From Ferruginibacter sp. HRS2-29 (GTDB lineage Bacteria; Bacteroidota; Bacteroidia; Chitinophagales; Chitinophagaceae): a DNA stretch of 64,000 nucleotides. The DNA is taken from the NCBI RefSeq assembly GCF_024343615.1, contig NZ_RJUB01000010.1:1-64000 (forward strand), given 5' to 3'. A program made the translations under genes and the position numbers. Each line of letters starts with the position of its first letter. Within the stretch, counting starts at the first letter, position 1. Positions 1 to 9,348 of this stretch are shown in pieces. Under the pieces are notes generated by a model. That model was not told where the DNA came from. It worked only from the letters and a program-made list of their open reading frames with translations, and made no database searches.

Positions 1-56
1 TTAATACTAACTCTTGTATGTTGACGACAATTTGCGAAATACAATAAATATAAAAT

Positions 57-572
57 ATGAAAGCTATTATTTTTCTTTTGTTATTACTTGGTACATACAT
101 TCCTTTTCATGAGTTATCTATAAATAATATCGATAATGAAACTGTAAATTTTGAAGACTTTGCAGGAAAAAAAATTTTGATAGTAAATACAGCTTCAAAT
201 AGCGCTGATTCCTCACAGTTTAGACAATTAGAAGAGCTATATCAATTGTACAAAAATCAGCTGATTATTATCGCTGTTCCTTCAAATGATTTTGCTAATG
301 AGCCGTTAGAGGAAAACGAAATAAAATCCTTATTGGAAGAGCGATATGATGTGCATTATCTAATCGCCAAAAAACAAATTGTAAGAGATACAATAGGTTG
401 TTCTCCGTTATATCAATGGATAACCCATAAGAATAAAAATGGAATGACAGATAGTAATGTGCAGGGTGATTTCTCTAAATACCTGATAAATGGAAGTGGG
501 CAGATAATCGGAATATTTTCAAATCAGGTAAAACCATTAGACGAGGTTTTACTAACAGCAATAAAAAATTAA
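57..572 (+). CDS. Glutathione-peroxidase-like protein lacking the catalytic Cys
   Basis: The 171-residue protein has a hydrophobic N-terminus (about residues 3-15) that could be a signal peptide or anchor. It then follows the thioredoxin-fold glutathione peroxidase layout: a VNTAS strand-turn at residues 43-47, a VPSNDF segment, a SPLYQWIT segment and a late FSKYLIN segment. In active GPx enzymes the turn after NxAS holds the peroxidatic Cys or Sec; here the equivalent position is Ser49 and no Cys is nearby. The Trp-Asn pair of the WNF motif is also lost (QGDF). I infer a non-peroxidase or structural role. It lies 25 bp upstream of the RHS gene on the same strand, so the two are probably co-transcribed. 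The family call rests on motif order alone. Confidence 0.7.
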   Translation: MKAIIFLLLLLGTYIPFHELSINNIDNETVNFEDFAGKKILIVNTASNSADSSQFRQLEELYQLYKNQLIIIAVPSNDFANEPLEENEIKSLLEERYDVHYLIAKKQIVRDTIGCSPLYQWITHKNKNGMTDSNVQGDFSKYLINGSGQIIGIFSNQVKPLDEVLLTAIKN

Positions 573-597
573 CAGCAAATATTAATAAATATATTCT

Positions 598-3500
598 ATG
601 CTTAAGAAATTAATTGTTTGTGGAATTCTATCAGTAGCTTCCTTTAGCATATATGCACAAAACCTTCCATCTGGAGTAACGGCACCAGCTTCCGCGACTG
701 CAAAAAAATTACCACCGGCTTTTGCCGGTTCTCCTACGGATAATTATCTAAGGACTTTTGTGCCACAGGTACCTATACAAGATTCTTCTCTAATTAAAAT
801 AACTACGTCTGTAGATAGCGTTTTAACAACAATTAGTTTTGCAGATAGTTACGGAAGAAATATTCAAACTGTTGCTAAGCAAACATCTCCCAATAAAAAA
901 GATAATGTAACCACAACTTTTTATGATGAGTTCGGTAAGACCTCAATAGAGTATCTTCCATTTGCTTCAACATCCAATGACGGTGTTTTTAAAACCAATC
1001 CTTTTCAACAAGATTCAACCTTTTACAAAGGTATTTTTAGTAATGAACAAATATTTTATAACCAAACCTTATATGATGGTTCACCTTTAGGCATTACAGT
1101 TAAAAACTTACCACAAGGAAACAGTTGGGGAGGTGCCGGTATTGGCATTACTTTTGGCCACAGAGCAAATACTATTGCAGATAGTGTAGTGCAATGGGTG
1201 ATATCAATAAACACAGAAGATGATGTTCCAGTTAAGAGTGCTTTTTATTCTGCCGGAATATTACAAGTAGAAGAGATGACCGACGAACGAGGAATTAAAG
1301 CTGTCAAATATATTAATGAAAGAGGTCAAATCATATTATCCAAAACACAACTGGCCTCTAGTCCTGGAACAGCTCATGTTGGATGGCTTTGTACTTATTA
1401 CGTTTATGATGAAATAGGGAAGCTACGAATGGTAATTCCTCCCAAAGCAACTGATGCGTTGAATAGCGTTTCAACAAACTGGAATTTTAGTACCACACCT
1501 TCAATCAATACAAGTCTTTGCTATAGCTATTTTTACGATGATAAGGGACGTTGTACTATGAAACGTATCCCAGGAAAAGGAAAATCTTATACAGCTTATG
1601 ATTTATATGACAGAGAAGTGATGTCTCAAGACTCTCTTTTAAGATCCACAAATCAGTGGGCATTTGTAATTTATGATTTACAAGGACGACCTAGTTCGGC
1701 CGGAGTTATTACGTCAGTATTATCAAAAGATACAATCCTGTCACAAGCAGCGCGAAGCACTGCTTATCCAGTACTAACCGGAACATATACTATACGGAGC
1801 CAATCTTATTACGATGATTATAGCTGGATCTACCCATCCGGCACTTCACTAAACAATACCCTTGAAACGTCGAATATAACTGGCAGTAATTTCATTACGA
1901 CCTACAATTCATCGCCTAAGTTTGCGCAACAAATTGTCACCGGTGGTCGTATTAGAGGAATGCTGACAGGAATGAAAAAAATAATAATTAATACCAGTAA
2001 TTATTTATTTGATTTGTATTTATACGATGCGAATGGTCATATAATTCAAAAAAAGCAAACTAACTACAGCGGTGGAACGGATGTCAATACTACACAATAC
2101 GATTTCGTAGGGAGAACGCTCGTAGAACATCAGGCGCATCAAAAAAGTGGAACGCTTGCACAAACACATACTATACTGACTAAGTATTCTTACGATCACA
2201 TTGGAAGAACCAAAAGTGTTAGTAAAAACTTTGATGGATTGGGAGATAAAACTATCCTTCAGAAAAATTACGACGAACAAGGTCAGTTGCAGGCAAAAGT
2301 TATTGGAAACGGAATCGAAACACAAAATTTCACTTATAATATCCGGGGTTGGGTGACGAGTATTAACAAAGACCATGTGAATAATACTAGCCAATCCGCA
2401 TTTTTTGGCGAAGTCGTTTCTTACGATTATGGGTTTAGCAATAGTCAATTAAACGGAAACAAAGCTGGCATTAAATGGCGGGCAACAGGGGACAGCAATG
2501 TACGTGCTTTTGGGTTTGCCTACGATAACCTTAATAGATTAACCGGCGCGAATTACAGTCAGCAAAACTCCGGCAGTTCTAGCTGGACAAATGACAAGGC
2601 TGATTTTTCTGTAAGTAATTTAAGCTATGATGCCAATGGTAATATCCTCACTATGAGTCAGCGTGGCTTACAAATAGGCACCTCCGCTTTGATCGATAGT
2701 TTAAAATACACCTATTTCACCAACAGTAATCAACTACAAAAAGTTAGTGATTATGCGACTGCTGGAGGAAATCTTGGCGACTTTAAAGATAGCAGCAACA
2801 CAGGCGACGATTATACTTATGATGCCAATGGTAATATTAACCGTGATTACAACCGGAGGATGCATACTACGTCTAATAATCCCGGTGCAGTTTTTAATAA
2901 TTTGGATAAGGCTGATAGCATCGTTATAGCTGGAAAGGCCACGACCTATTATTATTATGATGCAGGAGGAGCAATGTTAGGAAAGAAGGTTAATACATAT
3001 ACAGCTTCCGGTAAAGTAGTAAAAAACTACCAGTATCTTGGTGATTTTGTTTATTATAATGATACACTGCAATATGCGATGATTGAAGGTGGCCGTATTA
3101 GGTACGCGCAAAAAAGAAATAGTATAACAGGAGCACTGTATTACGCATATGAGTATGACTATTTTATAAGTGATCACATGGGAAATGTTCGCTCAATCGT
3201 TACAGAAGGTCGCGACACAAGTACTTATAAAGCCACTATGGAATTGGCAAACCAAACAATGGAGGACGCCTTATTTACTAATGAGTATACTCCAGTAAAT
3301 ACTGTAATAAATAAAGTAAGCGGCTTTGATACGGATACCAGTAATCATCGGATAGTAAAAATTAATTCCTCCGGAAATAAAACTGGTCCCGGTATTGTTT
3401 TGAAAGTTATGGTGGGAGATAAAGTTCAAATTAGCAGTTATGCGTTTTATAATACGCCTACCCAAAATCCATCAGGTGTGAATCTGTTATCTGATATTCT

Positions 3501-4959
3501 TACGTCTCTTACAGGAGGTGTGATCACTAATAGTGGTGGTAAATTATTGCCGGGTAATAGTGCAACCGTAAACTCTGCATTGAGCCCTAATGTAACTAAT
3601 TTTTTGAATAGCAGATCTTATGATAACTCAAGACCTAAAGCATACTTAAATTGGATTCTATTTGATAACCAGTTCAATTTTGTTTCCAGTAATTCAGGGG
3701 TTATGCAGGTCTTATCTGGAAGTAGCAAGCAGGCGCTTGTTCCTGGATTGCAGACAATGAACAAGAGTGGGTATTTATATGTATATGTGAGTAATGAAAG
3801 CCCGCAAGACGTATATTTTGATGATATCACAATTAAGCATACAACAGGTGCATTAGTTCAGGAACAAGCATATTATCCTTTCGGATTAGATATGGCAGGC
3901 TTAAGTGATAAAGCTCTGATGAAAAAGCCTACGAATTATAAATATAATTCGGGCAGTGAGTTAGAAGATGAGGATGGGCTCAATTATTATAACACATTTT
4001 ACCGGAAGTATGATCCACAAATCGGCAGGTTTACCGGTATTGATATGCTTGCAGAAAAAACAGCGTCTATCAATTGTTACCAATATGCGAATAATAATCC
4101 CCTGCTATTTAACGACCCTTCAGGTGCGGTTTCGGTAAGTTTCAACGACATCCTAAATGTTTTGTTGAATAGTAATTATGGAGGTAGTTGGAGAGGAGGT
4201 ACACTCATGGTCTTTGGTTCTGAAGGGCAAGCATTTGGAGCAGGAGCAGCATATATGACGGCCAATGGATTATGGGGTAGTCAAGCTGGATGGGCAAATT
4301 CTTTTGAAGCGGCTTTGAAAAATTTTGGAGGTGTATATGAAGGTGATGTCAGGAAGGGCTTTCAAAATGGAATTGAATCAATAGTAAAGCAAAGCATTAA
4401 GAATGGAAATTATATTAGTGCTGTCATAGCCATTAGAAATTACTACACTGAAATTTTCAAAGTTAATCCCAATTTATACAGAATTGGTACAAACACACAA
4501 GGCACCTGGTCTTCAACAGAAAAAGATGAAGATGGTCAATTCTATAGCACATTTGAAAGACAGATGTTAGATGCTTTTGCAAATGGAACTAAATATTCTA
4601 ATAAATTTGGTTCATTTAATCCGACATTCAATGATATAATAAGATTGGTATATCATGAGATTCAAATCCACAACTCTCAAAATTTGGGCTTGCCTGGTTT
4701 CTCCCCTCCCGGTGACAACGTAGCAGCAAGAGCTGCCCGGGAAATGGAAGCCTACTATAGAATGTTCACCGATAATTTTGAGCGTGTTGGCCAAGCTTCA
4801 TTATCTTACATGACGTATCAATGGGGTATCTTTTTAAATTATGCCACTGTTTTAGGGCAAACAAAGCCATCTTATCAGCTAATGACACCAACTGATCAGA
4901 CTAAATGGGCAAAACAATATATGCAAATGGTTTTTTTCGTAAACTTTTTTAAACACTAA
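598..4959 (+). CDS. RHS-repeat protein (DUF6443-type) with variable C-terminal tip
   Basis: A 1453-residue exported protein with a signal peptide at residues 1-20 ending in IYAQ. A DUF6443-like N-terminal region (NYLRTFVPQ near residue 50) leads into many YD/RHS repeats such as YDANGN, YDFVGRT and YDLYDRE. The RHS-associated core is about residues 1090-1177 (YYPFGLDMAG, GLNYYNTFYRKYDPQIGRF, YANNNPLLFNDPSG). RHS cores fold into a shell around a C-terminal payload. The payload here is residues 1178-1453, a domain I do not recognise by name. It holds a HEIQIH stretch (near 1355) and later REMEAYY, which recalls zincin-type HExxH...E sites, but the spacing is H-E-x3-H, so peptidase activity is unproven. 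The next gene starts 2 bp after the stop. Confidence 0.9.
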   Translation: MLKKLIVCGILSVASFSIYAQNLPSGVTAPASATAKKLPPAFAGSPTDNYLRTFVPQVPIQDSSLIKITTSVDSVLTTISFADSYGRNIQTVAKQTSPNKKDNVTTTFYDEFGKTSIEYLPFASTSNDGVFKTNPFQQDSTFYKGIFSNEQIFYNQTLYDGSPLGITVKNLPQGNSWGGAGIGITFGHRANTIADSVVQWVISINTEDDVPVKSAFYSAGILQVEEMTDERGIKAVKYINERGQIILSKTQLASSPGTAHVGWLCTYYVYDEIGKLRMVIPPKATDALNSVSTNWNFSTTPSINTSLCYSYFYDDKGRCTMKRIPGKGKSYTAYDLYDREVMSQDSLLRSTNQWAFVIYDLQGRPSSAGVITSVLSKDTILSQAARSTAYPVLTGTYTIRSQSYYDDYSWIYPSGTSLNNTLETSNITGSNFITTYNSSPKFAQQIVTGGRIRGMLTGMKKIIINTSNYLFDLYLYDANGHIIQKKQTNYSGGTDVNTTQYDFVGRTLVEHQAHQKSGTLAQTHTILTKYSYDHIGRTKSVSKNFDGLGDKTILQKNYDEQGQLQAKVIGNGIETQNFTYNIRGWVTSINKDHVNNTSQSAFFGEVVSYDYGFSNSQLNGNKAGIKWRATGDSNVRAFGFAYDNLNRLTGANYSQQNSGSSSWTNDKADFSVSNLSYDANGNILTMSQRGLQIGTSALIDSLKYTYFTNSNQLQKVSDYATAGGNLGDFKDSSNTGDDYTYDANGNINRDYNRRMHTTSNNPGAVFNNLDKADSIVIAGKATTYYYYDAGGAMLGKKVNTYTASGKVVKNYQYLGDFVYYNDTLQYAMIEGGRIRYAQKRNSITGALYYAYEYDYFISDHMGNVRSIVTEGRDTSTYKATMELANQTMEDALFTNEYTPVNTVINKVSGFDTDTSNHRIVKINSSGNKTGPGIVLKVMVGDKVQISSYAFYNTPTQNPSGVNLLSDILTSLTGGVITNSGGKLLPGNSATVNSALSPNVTNFLNSRSYDNSRPKAYLNWILFDNQFNFVSSNSGVMQVLSGSSKQALVPGLQTMNKSGYLYVYVSNESPQDVYFDDITIKHTTGALVQEQAYYPFGLDMAGLSDKALMKKPTNYKYNSGSELEDEDGLNYYNTFYRKYDPQIGRFTGIDMLAEKTASINCYQYANNNPLLFNDPSGAVSVSFNDILNVLLNSNYGGSWRGGTLMVFGSEGQAFGAGAAYMTANGLWGSQAGWANSFEAALKNFGGVYEGDVRKGFQNGIESIVKQSIKNGNYISAVIAIRNYYTEIFKVNPNLYRIGTNTQGTWSSTEKDEDGQFYSTFERQMLDAFANGTKYSNKFGSFNPTFNDIIRLVYHEIQIHNSQNLGLPGFSPPGDNVAARAAREMEAYYRMFTDNFERVGQASLSYMTYQWGIFLNYATVLGQTKPSYQLMTPTDQTKWAKQYMQMVFFVNFFKH

Positions 4960-4961
4960 TC

Positions 4962-5456
4962 ATGAAACTGTTATTCATTTTTTTTATTTCAATGAGTTTT
5001 TCTGCTGCTGCGCAGAATAGTTCCCTAAAATTAGAAGTAAGTAAAATCCATGATACAATTTCACAAGAGAAGGACTTATCTATATCTCTAAAATTGTTCA
5101 ACAACGATAAATTGCCTATCATTATTCCCGAGAGATATTTGATTATGAGTGATGATGATTCCTCAGATGTTTCTTACGAAATTGTGTATGTAAACAACGG
5201 TAAAATTGAAGCTGTAACTCAACATAAGACTAAATGGAGCATCGATGGTTTTGTTGATTTCGGATACACATTATTACAACCAAATCATTCAAGCGAAATT
5301 TCTTTAAATTTAGATTATGTGTACTTCAAGCGAGTAGGGAATTATAAGGTTAGGGCAACTTTTCATGCTGCAAAATTTAATAGGTGCGGAGTAGGAAACG
5401 TAATTACCGAATGGGTACCTTTCTACGTGAAAAATGTAAATATTGTGAAGCAATAA
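4962..5456 (+). CDS. Small exported protein, candidate immunity partner of the RHS protein
   Basis: A 164-residue protein with a clear signal peptide (ISMSFSAAAQ, cleavage near residue 17) and no recognised family. The mature part is rich in beta-strand-like segments (SLKLEVSKI, ISLKLFNNDKL, YKVRATFHAA), suggesting an Ig-like or transthyretin-like beta sandwich exported to the periplasm or surface. The start lies 2 bp after the RHS stop codon, so translation is very likely coupled. In polymorphic toxin loci a small gene at this position is usually the cognate immunity gene. Here that role is inferred from position only; an accessory or structural partner of the RHS shell is the alternative. 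Confidence 0.6.
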   Translation: MKLLFIFFISMSFSAAAQNSSLKLEVSKIHDTISQEKDLSISLKLFNNDKLPIIIPERYLIMSDDDSSDVSYEIVYVNNGKIEAVTQHKTKWSIDGFVDFGYTLLQPNHSSEISLNLDYVYFKRVGNYKVRATFHAAKFNRCGVGNVITEWVPFYVKNVNIVKQ

Positions 5457-5543
5457 AAATAAAAGTACTATGATAGCTAAAAGTTGACCAGCTCATATTG
5501 AGATGTTTATACCGAACTTAAAAGCAACATTTATTTATTCGCT

Positions 5544-5888
5544 ATGAGAATAGAAATCAACACAACGCCGGATATTAGCCCTCTCGATTTATGGAATAAA
5601 ATAAAAGCCAAAATTAGAGACAACATTGTACGCACTTGGGAAATTGTTCGTGATGGAGATGGTAAAGAAGCATTAACACACGTAACAAGTAGCCAGCAAT
5701 GGTATCGCAAAGCTGCTCTCAAACCTACCATTAACACAAACCCGAGTCGTCTTTTTCTAAGGATAATTGCATTACCAGATGAAGTTATACCCGACCACTA
5801 TACACAGGCTCTTTATATTGGTCGATTCACTGAAACGCTAATGGAACACTTTAGTACCGATTTTATTAAGCTGGAAACTTTTCCTTAG
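5544..5888 (+). CDS. Hypothetical protein, 114 residues
   Basis: I do not recognise this protein. It has no signal peptide or membrane segment. It appears mixed alpha/beta, with several aromatic and basic residues (WNKIKAKIRDNIVRTWEIVRDG, split by no stop) and a C-terminal helix-like segment ending in FIKLETFP. It is separated from the RHS locus by 87 bp and from the HNH gene by about 100 bp, and shares the AT-rich composition of the left part of the window, so it is probably element cargo. A shorter antisense frame overlaps it but looks less protein-like. Confidence 0.5.
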   Translation: MRIEINTTPDISPLDLWNKIKAKIRDNIVRTWEIVRDGDGKEALTHVTSSQQWYRKAALKPTINTNPSRLFLRIIALPDEVIPDHYTQALYIGRFTETLMEHFSTDFIKLETFP

Positions 5889-5986
5889 TATATTTTTATC
5901 GTTGCAGGGATTAAGAACTCTACAAAATCGCAAACTGTATAAACTATTCTGGATGTTTTACTAGGCTCTTTAAGAATCTGTTTCTC

Positions 5987-6937
5987 GTGAAGGAAATCAA
6001 ATGTTCATATAAAGACGAAGTATATTCCGTGCGTGACGATGGTTCCATCCTTCGTCACCCGCTACTAAATAGGCGTCCACGTCCAACAGATAATAAATGG
6101 ACATTGGGTAAGCTTAATATTAAAACGGGCTATTTAGAAATTGCTTCAGTCCGGGTTCACCGCATCGTTGCTACCGCATTTCATGGAGATCCACCATCAG
6201 GTGAACATGTTGTCGATCATATTGATACTAACAAGCAAAACAATAGACCTGAAAACCTTCGGTGGGTAACACGATTAGAAAATATCTTACTGAATCCAAT
6301 TACCGCAAGGCGTATTGAGATCATTTGTGGTAGCGTGGAAGCATTTCTTGCGAACCCGGCACAATTCCGGGATAAGTTTCATGACCCAAACTTTGCCTGG
6401 ATGTGTAATGTTAGTGCTATTGAAGCTCGGCTAAGTTATGAACGACTTTTAGCCTGGTGTAAAAGTGATAAATATCCAACAGGGGGAGCATTAGGGCTTT
6501 GGCTTTTCAACCGTCATTACTACCAGCCAGAAGTCTCAGAGTTGACACTATCAAAAACTTCAAATGCCGTGCAACGCAATTGGACAACACCTTCAGAATT
6601 TCCTTGCTGTCCTCAGAATTTTACAGGCGAGCCTCTGCAATCTTATTTTGACCAGTTACAAGAACAACTAGTCTTTTGCCAAAATGAAATATACCGGTCA
6701 TTAGTTTTCAAAAAAGTGCTGGCAAATGGTAATAAATCACTACATGTTCTGACTGAAAATGGTGAAGGCGTAAACAGTATTAAGCGTTGGGCGGTCGCGA
6801 CAATTACTTTTGAAGATAATAAGTTCGTCCACGAAAGCCTTGGAGCATTTTTTTCAGTGGAAGGTGCTGAAAAAGTATATTGTCTTGCCCAAGGGCTTGA
6901 ATGGACAGGTGGCGATTCGATTGATGATTACTGTTGA
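5987..6937 (+). CDS. HNH endonuclease-like protein with GTG start
   Basis: A 316-residue protein whose N-terminal third is a phage-type HNH nuclease. The motif RVHRIVATAFHG (about 58-69), then VVDHIDTNKQNNRPENLRW (about 76-94), supplies the paired His and the Asn-Asn/Asn-Leu-Arg-Trp signature of the HNH_3 group. The remaining 220 residues match nothing I know and include many aromatics (FNRHYYQPEV, WTGGD). The frame is open upstream to a TAA near 5911 with no ATG, so the GTG at 5987 is the best start. Homing-type HNH proteins usually have a NUMOD DNA-binding tail; I cannot identify one. It is probably mobile cargo of the integrated element. The HNH call is firm; substrate and role are unknown. 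Confidence 0.75.
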   Translation: MKEIKCSYKDEVYSVRDDGSILRHPLLNRRPRPTDNKWTLGKLNIKTGYLEIASVRVHRIVATAFHGDPPSGEHVVDHIDTNKQNNRPENLRWVTRLENILLNPITARRIEIICGSVEAFLANPAQFRDKFHDPNFAWMCNVSAIEARLSYERLLAWCKSDKYPTGGALGLWLFNRHYYQPEVSELTLSKTSNAVQRNWTTPSEFPCCPQNFTGEPLQSYFDQLQEQLVFCQNEIYRSLVFKKVLANGNKSLHVLTENGEGVNSIKRWAVATITFEDNKFVHESLGAFFSVEGAEKVYCLAQGLEWTGGDSIDDYC

Positions 6938-6990
6938 CTGTTTTTAACTGGTTAGGTTTTTCAACGCCGACTATGGCACATTCGCCAAAC

Positions 6991-7839
6991 CTATTCTAAC
7001 TTCATTTCGCTGGAAGATTGTATTAATACGGCAATGTCAGTCCTGGAGGGCTTAATAACAGTTTTAAAAGCATCTTGAATAAATGGAGCCACCCAATATT
7101 GTGATCCCTCTTCAGGTTGCATATCCGCTTCAAGATGATCCAAATAATCATCGGAAGACATATAATGCGGTCTTAGAATAAAAAGGTAAGCAAAGTGAAG
7201 AACAAATAGGTCTTTTAAATTCTCTGACAACTGATCTAAAAAAGGAATTCTGCTTGTGTAAATCTGATTGTCGTTGATCATGACATACTGAAACAGGTTG
7301 TAATGCATGTGATTATTACATATGGTTCTTATTTTCTTATAACGATCATCTTTTTTCAACAAAGTCTCTAATTCATTCAGCCGATCAAAACTTTCAAGAT
7401 ATTTTTTCATCTCCTTATAGGTTGGAAGACCTTCAGTTCCGGTAACCCATCTGTCGATTTTTTCAGCAACACGAATTTCAACATCCAATTCCTTATCCAG
7501 ATAAGAAATCTCATATGCATTAATAATAATCGAATCATGCAACTTTCTAATCAATGCGTAACTATCATTAATGCGCCCCGCATGCAGAATCATTTCTATT
7601 GAATCTAAAGTTCCTTCAATTGAAGACATGATGTGAGTGTCGAGATTAATCAATCCAGGTGTTCCTGAATTTAAATAATTTGCAACGCCAAACGCCAAAG
7701 AATTGTAGTATTCAATATAATATTGAAGTTCTTTAAAAACTTTATGGCCGATATAATCAGTGCCTAGTTGAGTATGCTCTGGCAGAATCATATGTATATT
7801 TTTTGATTGTGATCGATGATTATAGTTCTTTTTGTTCAT
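6991..7839 (-). CDS. HEPN-like all-helical protein of unknown function
   Basis: A 282-residue soluble protein, apparently almost entirely helical. Residues 94-110 (YALIRKLHDSIIINAY) resemble the first helix of DUF5677/AbiV-like proteins. Residues 171-179 (RTICNNHMH) carry an Arg followed six residues later by His, comparable to the R-x4-6-H catalytic motif of HEPN ribonucleases. This is pattern resemblance, not a domain hit. Its start overlaps the end of the upstream membrane-protein gene by 20 bp, so the two are almost certainly co-translated and probably act together. HEPN proteins often serve as RNA-cleaving effectors in abortive-infection and toxin systems; that role here is inference. 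Confidence 0.6.
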   Translation of the reverse strand: MNKKNYNHRSQSKNIHMILPEHTQLGTDYIGHKVFKELQYYIEYYNSLAFGVANYLNSGTPGLINLDTHIMSSIEGTLDSIEMILHAGRINDSYALIRKLHDSIIINAYEISYLDKELDVEIRVAEKIDRWVTGTEGLPTYKEMKKYLESFDRLNELETLLKKDDRYKKIRTICNNHMHYNLFQYVMINDNQIYTSRIPFLDQLSENLKDLFVLHFAYLFILRPHYMSSDDYLDHLEADMQPEEGSQYWVAPFIQDAFKTVIKPSRTDIAVLIQSSSEMKLE

Positions 7840-9175
7840 TAAAGGTGATGGTCTCTTTTATTCTCATGGTAAAGGATATGCTGTAAGCCTTATCGGGATG
7901 ATTCTGCCAATTTTCCTTTTTTAGGTTGAGTTCAAGATAATCCAAGGGCATTTGAATATTCCGCTCCTGCTTTATAGCATTAAAAATCTTTTCCGGCATA
8001 GGTTTGCCTACAGCCTTTTCGAAAAGTAAATTAACGCATGATAGCAGTTTTTTATTTGCTGAACTTTTTTGTTTCGGGTTAGTAACATTTAACATTAGTT
8101 TTAGTTCAGTTGCCTTAATCATATCACCTTTAACGAAATAACTTATTGTATTTGACATCGGCTCTTTATCCACCGCAACGTGATAGGTTGAAGCAGACCA
8201 TTCATCTTCAAAAATTCGCTCATAGTATTTTGTGACAAGTCCTTCAGAAAGTAAAAAATCTTTCGCTGAATAAGGAGACCAACCTTCTTCCTTTTTGATA
8301 ATTTTAGGGTTTGCTTCGAGGGCTTTCATCATAGCAAATTCTTCAAAGGACTGTAAAATTTCTTCTTTAGTTGACCGCTGTTGACGTGAAAGAAACCCTG
8401 ACCATCGTGTCAGATCTTGCGCATTAAGCTTGAATCTCTTTAGAGCCTGCACTTTAGCAAATTTCCTGACGTCATTATTTTGAATAATGAAATCCAGATG
8501 AATAAATTTAGACTCATAAGCCATTATAACGGAGAAAAAATAAAGGCAAGGAATAAAAAAAAGTGTAAATAATGCGGGGACAACGAAATCTTGCAAATTG
8601 GAAAACGTCGCGAAGGAGCTAAAGTGAAAAACAAGTTGAAAAATCGCGTAAAGAATCAAAGCCAACCCAATCAGAAACAAGACCGACTCTAAAAGTTTTT
8701 CCGCAAGTTTATATTTTTTATCGGTTTTTGCATAAGCAAAAACACCTGCTATTAAAAAAAGAAAAGGGACTAAAAACAACTCAATTGCGAAATGGAAAGA
8801 ATACACATTGACAAAGAATTCGACAATCGCAGTTCTTCCGAATATTTCTTTTACTTCCTTTTTAAAATATCCCGGTTGGCTGTACACATTCTGAGATTTA
8901 AATAAGGAAGGGAATGCGGAAAAAATTATCCAAACAACAGAATTTTTAATCTGTGAAAAATCCCACAGTTTAAACTTATATAGTAATAAAATAACGATAG
9001 CAGAATATAGGAGGAGGCAGAGATGTACGACCAAAATCTTTTTTGAAAAGAGCAATTTTAAGAGGCCTAAAAAACTTTGCCGTGTGCCTTTTAGAGTAAA
9101 AATCCAACCTATGAAAATCATACCCCAAATTGCCGGGCTGAGTTCCCGATTGTTTAAAATTTCTATCAGCTTCAT
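7820..9175 (-). CDS. Polytopic membrane protein with cytosolic C-terminal half
   Basis: A 451-residue protein with about six predicted membrane segments in residues 15-235 (for example IWGMIFIGWIF, VVHLCLLLYSAIVILLL, FLVPFLFLIAGVFAY, VPALFTLFFIPCLYFFSVI). A charged, probably cytosolic domain of about 215 residues follows. The soluble part has no motif I recognise. The gene is followed by, and overlaps by 20 bp, the HEPN-like gene. A membrane protein paired with a HEPN-like soluble partner inside an integrase-bearing element fits a two-gene sensor/effector module, but no family name can be given. Long Phe/Leu-rich membrane segments and low GC set it apart from the core genome to the right. Confidence 0.7.
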   Translation of the reverse strand: MKLIEILNNRELSPAIWGMIFIGWIFTLKGTRQSFLGLLKLLFSKKILVVHLCLLLYSAIVILLLYKFKLWDFSQIKNSVVWIIFSAFPSLFKSQNVYSQPGYFKKEVKEIFGRTAIVEFFVNVYSFHFAIELFLVPFLFLIAGVFAYAKTDKKYKLAEKLLESVLFLIGLALILYAIFQLVFHFSSFATFSNLQDFVVPALFTLFFIPCLYFFSVIMAYESKFIHLDFIIQNNDVRKFAKVQALKRFKLNAQDLTRWSGFLSRQQRSTKEEILQSFEEFAMMKALEANPKIIKKEEGWSPYSAKDFLLSEGLVTKYYERIFEDEWSASTYHVAVDKEPMSNTISYFVKGDMIKATELKLMLNVTNPKQKSSANKKLLSCVNLLFEKAVGKPMPEKIFNAIKQERNIQMPLDYLELNLKKENWQNHPDKAYSISFTMRIKETITFNEQKEL

Positions 9176-9348
9176 TGGTATATTGATAATTTTCTGAATT
9201 TAGATTTTAAGTTTTCCATTTTGAACTGTTGGTAATAATGAAAAGTCGAAATCCGAGAACAAAGAACTTATCCGCATTCGGCTGATCCAAAAGAATCGAG
9301 AGGTTGATTGAAACCAATATTATTTATCTATTACTGTGCAACGATGAT

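Noticed and set aside
2020..2448. Minus-strand 142-residue frame inside the RHS gene
   Set aside because: No start context or motif; the sense strand encodes continuous RHS repeats.
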